A stretch of DNA of 64,000 nt from Cannabis sativa (lineage: Eukaryota > Streptophyta > Magnoliopsida > Rosales > Cannabaceae), in contig NC_083608.1 in assembly GCF_029168945.1 (NCBI RefSeq), positions 20,106,136 to 20,170,135 on the forward strand. The letters run 5' to 3'. The notes below the pieces were generated by a model. It had not been told where the DNA came from. It worked only from the letters and a program-made list of their open reading frames with translations, and did no database searches. Positions 59,101-64,000 of this stretch are shown one piece after another. The translations under genes were made by a program, and so were the position numbers. How positions within the stretch are numbered: the first letter of the stretch is position 1; the number at the start of each line of letters is the position of its first letter.

Positions 59101-62092
59101 TTTGCTGGACGGGGGGCATGTCCGGATTGACGTTGAGTACGTGGGTGATGACATGAGGGCTTATGCCAGTCATGTCTTCTTGGCGCCATGCAAAGAGGTC
59201 GATGGCGCCCTTTAGTGTTTTTATTATTTTTTCTTTTTCCTCCGGATCTAGGTTCTTCCCCAGCCGGAGTACTTTGGTGGAGTCGAGGTCGCACACTGAT
59301 AATTTCTCGACATCCTCCATCGGTTCCACAATTCTTTCGGACCCCACACGGGGGTCTAACTCATCTTCTTCAGCCACTTCTGGCTCGGCGGTTCCGGACC
59401 ATTAGTACGGGCAGGTGGGTTGCGACATTGTAACATTGTCTTGCTTCCCCCTGGTTTCCCCTCACCGTCCCGATCCCGGCTTCCCAGGTAGGGAACTTCA
59501 GGCACAGGTGCCGAATCGATGTGACTGCGCCAAAGTCTACCAAGGCCGGTCGGCCGAGGATCGCGTTGTAAGCAGTCGGACAGTCCACCGCTACGAAAGT
59601 GCAGTATTTAAATGTGCTCTGGGGGGTGTCCGGGCACAAGGTGACTGGGAGCCTTACTTTTCCCATTGGGATAAGTGTCGTCCCGTTAAACCCTGTGAGC
59701 TGGGACCCACTGGGCGAGAGGTCCCGGTCCGTCAAGCCTATTACGGTGAAGGCTTCCTTGAAGAGTAGGTTCACGGAACTTCCATTGTCAATTAAGACTC
59801 TGGCCACCACTTTATTCGCGAGGGGGGTCTCTATGACCAATGGGTCATGATGAGGGAAGCGCACTGTCTTGGCGTCTTCTTCCGTGAACGTGATGGGTTG
59901 GTCCATCAGCCGGGGCCTTTGAGCTGGGAGTTGAGTAACCTCCCAAACCTCATTGTGTTTCACGGCCCCTGCGTATCGTTTAAGCTTCTTGCGAGTAGTT
60001 CCTCCGATATGGGGACCTCCGGAGATCATGGCTACCCTCCCATTAGGCCTGGGCGGCAGACCGGGGATGTGTTGGGCGTCGTCCGTGGGAGCAGCTGGAG
60101 TTAATGCCCCTTCTGTACCCCCGGTGTTCCCTAAGGCATACCCACAGTTGCCTGGCCCGGATTAAGGTGGGGCAACCTATTTTTGATCCACTCGTAGAGG
60201 TGGCCTAACAAGATTAGGTTTTCAATCTCGTCCTTGAGATTCTTGCATTCATTGGTGCTATGACCGATGTCGTTGTGGTACTCCCATCTTTTGCTCGTAT
60301 CTCTCCGGGAGCTATCCTTGTACAACGGTTGTGGCCTCCGGTAGTGTGTATTTTGCCTAGTAGAAAAGTACACACGCTATTGGGAGTCCGACAGCTCCGT
60401 GTATTTAGTGTACTGGGGGGTGTACCCCATTTTCTGGCGCTTCTCCCCCGTCCGGGTGCTACCCTTGGAGGACCTTTTACTCCTCGAGCCCTGGGAAGGG
60501 CCTGCCAGGCTAGTAGCCGGAGCAGAGTGCGAAGGAGTTTGTCCATTTATTCCAGACGGGTTGCCGAAATGGGATGATGCTGGTGCCAAGGCCTGGCCCT
60601 GACTATATCCGGGGGTAGCAGAGAATTGTATGCCACTTGCTTGTGGAGTTGCGGTCGGGGTAATACCCGAGGGCGATACTCCGGGCGTATATCCTACTAT
60701 CCCGGTGGGATAGTATCCTCCGTAAGCCACGATTTAGGCTTCTTCGAGGTTGATATATTTTTGGACACTCTTCTGGAAGTCCTGAAGGCTAGCGGCTACT
60801 TCTTGCTGTAGTTCATTCCAGAAAGGAGTCCCAGTGCGGATGCCTGCTTGGAGTAGCGCAAGCTGTTGTCCGTCGTCAACTTTCTTAGTTTTTGAGGCTT
60901 CCTCTCGGAACCTCTTTATATAATTCTTCAAGGTCTCGGTGGGCAGTTGCTTGATATTAGTCAAGGCACTGACCTCCAGGTTGACCTTTCTTGCGGCGAC
61001 AAACTGTCTCCAAAAGTTGGTCTGTAGCTTGTTCCAACAACCCACGGATCCCGGTTCCAATTTTTTGAACCATTCCTCCGCGGACCCACTTAGAGTAAGT
61101 GGGAAGCACAGACATTTGGCGTCATTGCTGACCCTCATGACCGTCATGACACGGTTGAACCGTGATAAGTGGTCGCTAGGATCGGAGTTCCCGGTATAAG
61201 CTGCCATTTCGGGCATCTTGAAGTTCTTAGGGAGTTGCACCTCTAAGATGTGCTTAGCACATGGCTCCCGATCCTCGCTGTCTGAGTCGAAGTCGTCTCC
61301 TTTCTGTCTCCGGGAGACTCGGGCAATGTCTTTTCAAAGTATGGCGAGTTCCGCCATAATTCCTTCATTTAACGTACCCGTGGAGACCGCGGGTCCGTAT
61401 CTTTTTTGGTCAAGGTGATCTCGGAGATCACCTTGGTTCCCATTGATTTGATTTCTCAGATCAACGGGAGGACACCTCTGTCCTCTTCTCCCTCTACCCC
61501 CGGGGTCGGTGCACGGAAACGCTTTTTCAGTCCTCTCGATCCTGAGGGCCAAAGCTCCCTTTTTGGGGCTTGCCCCTCTGCGGACATTTCCCTTTAGGGA
61601 AATCTGAGCGAACCTTTCACGGATCCTGCGCCTTTTTCTTTCGCACTGGGGTAGAGGTAGGGTTTTTTGTTTGGTTCCCTTCAGCAAGGTACCTTATAGG
61701 GCTAGGCTCCCTAGATTTCTGCTGTTGGGAACTAGGCGAGGACGTCGCTGGTTCCTTACCAGGTCCAGCGGTCATTGCCTTGGGGTGCACGTGAATGCCA
61801 GCCGCCTCCATGGCTTTTTGCATGGCCAACATCACTTCTTGCATTTTCTGGTTTTGCGCTTTCTGAGCTTCGATCTCGGCTTCGTGATTGATAGCTTTTT
61901 GTCTGAGAAGCACCAACTCCGAGTAACTACCTTCGTCGTAGGCATACTCATCGAGGTTTCCCTCGTAGTCATCATCTGGAATTCCTTCTTCTTCCTCGGA
62001 ACCCTCTGCTGCTCTTGAGGCTACATCTTCCTCATTCGGGTCTTGAGCATCTTCTAGAGGGCGAGGCTGACGAGTACTTCTAGTCTCCACCA
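56183..62092 (-). pseudogene. Tat element gag-pol, several frame breaks
   Basis: Gag starts MVETRSTRQPRP at 62092 with an acidic N-terminus. The capsid-like Retrotrans_gag domain is at 61240-60734 (FKMPEMAAYTGNSDPSDHL, WNKLQTNFWRQFVAARK). A knuckle-like region follows near 60280 (CEYHNDIGHSTNEC type). The protease shows VLIDNGSSVNLLF (about 59820). The reverse transcriptase (59377-57908) carries YVDDMLVKS and LLSFMDAYAGYNQI. A TGA just below 57908 interrupts HYIP and ISIKGQALADF, then RNase H and integrase run open (57886-56183): HEGFCGDHTGG to CDSCQRF, the DDE core around WGIDLIGSLP and IVSDNGKQF, ending with the GPYEIEDEISSGTYKL domain. Earlier frame changes occur within gag and near 59370. 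The protein is not expressible as one unit. Confidence 0.9.
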
Positions 62093-62133
62093 TGTTTGTG
62101 AAGTCAAGTGTTCGTTTATAGTAGCTTTCTTCA

Positions 62134-62155
62134 GCTCTCAATGAAAGCACCAAAA
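62134..62155 (-). other. Probable primer-binding site of the Tat element
   Basis: Directly after the right LTR the minus strand reads TTTTGGTGCTTTCATTGAG, a phrase found at this place in Tat-type elements. The exact tRNA partner was not verified. It shows that the right LTR is the 5' LTR of gag-pol. Confidence 0.65.
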
Positions 62156-62884
62156 TGTTGACCGAGGTTTTCGGCAACTAATAAAATATTATAAAGTTAG
62201 TGAGCTGTAAGAAATTGAGAGAAGGATTTTTACGTGGTTGGGGCGTTAATGAGCCTTAGTCCACGAGTCTTTTTTATTTATGGATGTCTTTAATACAGAG
62301 AATGTATTTGGGGAGTGTTTCACTCTTATAAATACAGAGAATGTTCTTGGTGAGCATTTTCTCTACTTGCTCATATGCAGCCCCAGATTCTCGATCCCCA
62401 GAATTATCCTTACAAGTGTATTTGTAAGTATCCATAAAGTTGGGCATTCCCAATGAATATACCATGGGTAATGCATGGTCAAATCCCTAGGTGCTGTAGG
62501 GTTTTTATGTGGAATGTCCTTATTGCCTTTTGACTGATGTGACTCTTCACAGTGTAGCCGTCGCTAGACTTAAATGATCATTACTGTGTAGCTGTTGGTT
62601 GGAGGTTGTGCCGTCAGACTTTATTGCGTGTAGCAGTCCCAACACGCTTCCTCCCATGCGGCATTTAATGCGACTTGATTGCTCAGGAAAAAACTGACAC
62701 CTCGCGGAGATGCCTTAACGTTACTCGAGCTTCCGGGAGCATATGGAGTTCCATATGCCTTCTGCGGGAGCTACGTCCTGGACGCTACCTTATGACATAA
62801 AGACTTAGCAAATATTGTAAATTGCTTGATCCACGTGTCCTTATCTGGTTGGTCCACGTATATTGGGCAAAATCAGGGGCAACA
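62156..62884 (-). repeat. Right LTR of the Tat element, minus orientation (729 bp)
   Basis: The reverse complement of the left LTR with few differences except for a 52-bp deletion at GATCCCC (62393-62399). There only one of two GGGGATC repeats and none of the TATA box region remain. It is in the correct position and orientation to be the 5' LTR but has lost its core promoter. Confidence 0.93.
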
Positions 62885-63033
62885 ATTACCAAAACTCATT
62901 TTTATTTTTAAAAATAAAAATAGAAATTGTGTTTCAAATTCTATAAACATTTAAAAAATAAAAAAACAAAACTTTTAGAGAACACACCTTAATGTGCATG
63001 AATATAATTTGATAATGTATAAATATTATGCAG
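62885..63033. other. Remainder of prenyltransferase intron 8, AT-rich
   Basis: Begins with the target duplication ATTAC and continues AT-rich to the acceptor ATTATGCAG before exon 9. Together with about 50773-50921 it may be an older AT-rich MITE into which the Tat element jumped. Confidence 0.45.
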
Positions 63034-63108
63034 GTGGCAAGTGCAAATTTCTACATAGTATTTTGGAGCAAGTTTTACTCGGAGTATATTGTATTTCCTT
63101 TCATGTAG

Positions 63109-63543
63109 GAAAATGTAGTTAATTTTTCATTTAATTAGTTTTAAAAGTGGACCCTATTCCAAATTAAATAGTCAAAATAAACTGAATGATATGTTGTTAA
63201 AGTATATATAACAGATCATAACAAATGCCATACTTTCAATAAGAGCCAAAGTCTATTTTAGAAATTAAAAAAATGAAAATTTCTATTTAGAAACAGACAA
63301 ATTTTATTTCATAAATATAATTTTTTTTAATAATATTATAATTAAATCAACAAAAATAAACTAAAGATGCCAGGAATAAAATAATTCTCACAGCACTTTT
63401 AACTAAGCTGTCAGCAGTAAAGCATATATATACTTTCAACAGCTAAGCTAATGAGAAACTAATATGGATCATTACATACTTATTATAAAGCAGCTATTAA
63501 GGCAAAGAATTTAATATATATAAAGAGTAAAAAATAGTTTAAT
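63109..63543. other. Intergenic between convergent genes
   Basis: AT-rich spacer between the last prenyltransferase exon and the lyase stop codon. It should contain the lyase 3' UTR. Nothing else is seen. Confidence 0.5.
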
Positions 63544-64000
63544 TTATAAGTGGGTGGTGAATGAAGCAGTAGCAGGGCCTTCTAGACGAATATAATCATA
63601 CATGATTCCCTGAAAAGGGGTGGTCGTATTTGTTCTGGTAAGAAAAATGGTGTTATTCCCTTCCACAAACAATGACCCTGGTATCTCTATATTGAACAGC
63701 CAATAAAGCCCATGAATTCCATGCCTTGCTATACTGTTGTCTTTTCCTATTACTCCACTCGTAAATAATGGAATCTTCTCATCTGCTTTATTAATTCTTA
63801 CCTGCATCAAATAAGAATTTTGTGCATTTATTATTTCTTGTGAAAAAATTAGTTAAAAAGAAATATTAGTTAAGGTTAAATGTTGTGTAACATACTTGTA
63901 ATTCGGAAATATGTGCGGTGGCGAGGGCTATGCGCAATGCATAGGTTTGGGTCTCAGTCCTATTCTGAAGACCAAATCTTATTTGCCATGTAGTATCTGT
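63544..64000 (-). CDS. Rhamnogalacturonate lyase (PL4), C-terminal end, partial
   Basis: Two exons are visible (minus): from the window edge to 63896, then 63801-63544, with a GT-AG phase-0 intron. The peptide starts TDTTWQIRFGLQNRTETQT, then ALRIALATAHISELQ, VRINKADEKIPLF, GNNTIFLTRTNTTTPFQGI and MYDYIRLEGP. This is the C-terminal beta-sandwich (domain III) of plant rhamnogalacturonan endolyases, which cleave rhamnogalacturonan I in the cell wall by beta-elimination after secretion. The catalytic domain and signal peptide lie beyond position 64000. The visible part is intact. Confidence 0.9.

Larger units (their letters stand above)
50922..62884 (-). mobile_element. Tat-lineage Ty3/gypsy element, 12.0 kb, with inverted LTRs
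   Basis: A perfect 5-bp duplication ATTAC (50917-50921 and 62885-62889) flanks the element, so it is one insertion. Gag-pol runs on the minus strand from 62092 to 56183 without a chromodomain, as in the Tat group. A long gene lies on the opposite strand between integrase and the left LTR, where Grande/Retand-type relatives carry antisense ORFs. The LTRs (782 and 729 bp) are inverted with respect to each other: both have their GGTCAACA end facing inward. A probable primer site follows the right LTR and a polypurine tract (GGGGGGTAAAA, minus strand) adjoins the left one. It sits in the last intron of the prenyltransferase pseudogene. Confidence 0.93.
44288..63108 (+). pseudogene. Aromatic (UbiA-type) prenyltransferase gene, nine exons, decayed and split by transposons
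   Basis: Exons: 44288-44533, 45101-45225, 45363-45506, 45622-45835, 45934-46001, about 48500-48692, 50451-50513, 50626-50655 and 63034-63108. Exon 1 looks like a plastid transit peptide. Exons 2-4 follow hop/Cannabis aromatic prenyltransferases and HPT (WLKFVRPYSIIGT, NKIYDVDMSK, GIAAGEVSVKSAW, LYCLGLFLGTIYS). The last exons give FGVRKIVF, AFSCNLMVPIHIILALWLLF and WSKFYSEYIVFPF then stop. The family attaches prenyl chains to aromatic acceptors in plastid membranes. The first Mg-binding motif NQxxDxxxD reads NKIYDVDMS (last Asp lost), exon 5 is shortened, and exon 6 has frame breaks where KDxSDVEGD should be. Introns hold copia pieces, MITEs and a 12-kb gypsy element. Confidence 0.85.

Noticed and set aside
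59415..60577. Several plus-strand frames over the Tat protease and gag region
   Set aside because: They lie opposite the DNGSS protease and gag sequence, with no introns, promoter or motif of their own, unlike the antisense gene at 52634-55698.
1..64000. CRISPR arrays, operons, riboswitches, tRNA or rRNA genes
   Set aside because: The sequence is plant nuclear DNA. No regularly spaced repeat array was seen, and no tRNA or rRNA was recognised by eye, although a tRNA scan was not possible.

Overview
This window is nuclear DNA from a flowering plant, almost certainly a eudicot. It is AT-rich, its genes have many GT-AG introns, and transposons of plant-specific lineages (CACTA, Tekay and Tat Ty3/gypsy, Ty1/copia, L1-type LINE, Emigrant-like and other MITEs) fill well over half of it. 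A broken UbiA-type aromatic prenyltransferase gene resembles the prenyltransferases I know from hop and Cannabis, so I lean to Rosales, possibly Cannabaceae. That placement is an inference from one gene.

Layout. 1-8472: a degenerate CACTA (En/Spm) DNA transposon on the minus strand, with its 5' terminus (CACTACAAGAAT) at 8472 and its other end outside the window. 9095-10257 (+): a four-exon universal stress protein gene. 11869-16576 (-): an eleven-exon rhomboid-like gene with a C-terminal UBA domain (RBL15 type). 18213-19699 (-): a four-exon EFM5/EEF1AKMT1-type methyltransferase gene. 19892-21033: two MITEs. 21409-23901 (-): a two-exon P-class PPR gene. 23998-29999 (-): a 6-kb L1-like LINE with a perfect 23-bp target duplication, just upstream of the PPR gene and in the same direction. 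30000-33699: MITEs and a solo LTR. 33700-42748 (-): a 9-kb Tekay-type chromovirus with 2,068-bp LTRs. 44288-63108 (+): a nine-exon prenyltransferase pseudogene whose introns hold copia pieces, MITEs and a 12-kb Tat-lineage gypsy element (50922-62884). 63544-64000 (-): the 3' end of a rhamnogalacturonate lyase gene.

The most unusual object is the Tat-lineage element at 50922-62884. Its gag-pol lies on the minus strand and a perfect 5-bp duplication (ATTAC) flanks it, yet its two LTRs are in inverted rather than direct orientation. Its right LTR has lost the TATA box in a 52-bp deletion between short direct repeats. On the strand opposite gag-pol it carries what looks like a complete four-exon gene (TATA box, 5'-UTR intron, 964-codon coiled-coil protein).

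The four intact genes (universal stress protein, rhomboid, methyltransferase, PPR) are unrelated housekeeping-type genes and form no pathway. The prenyltransferase would have been a plastid enzyme of aromatic prenylation, but its metal-binding motifs are damaged. Exon borders were worked out by reading splice sites and checking phase by hand; no searches were run.
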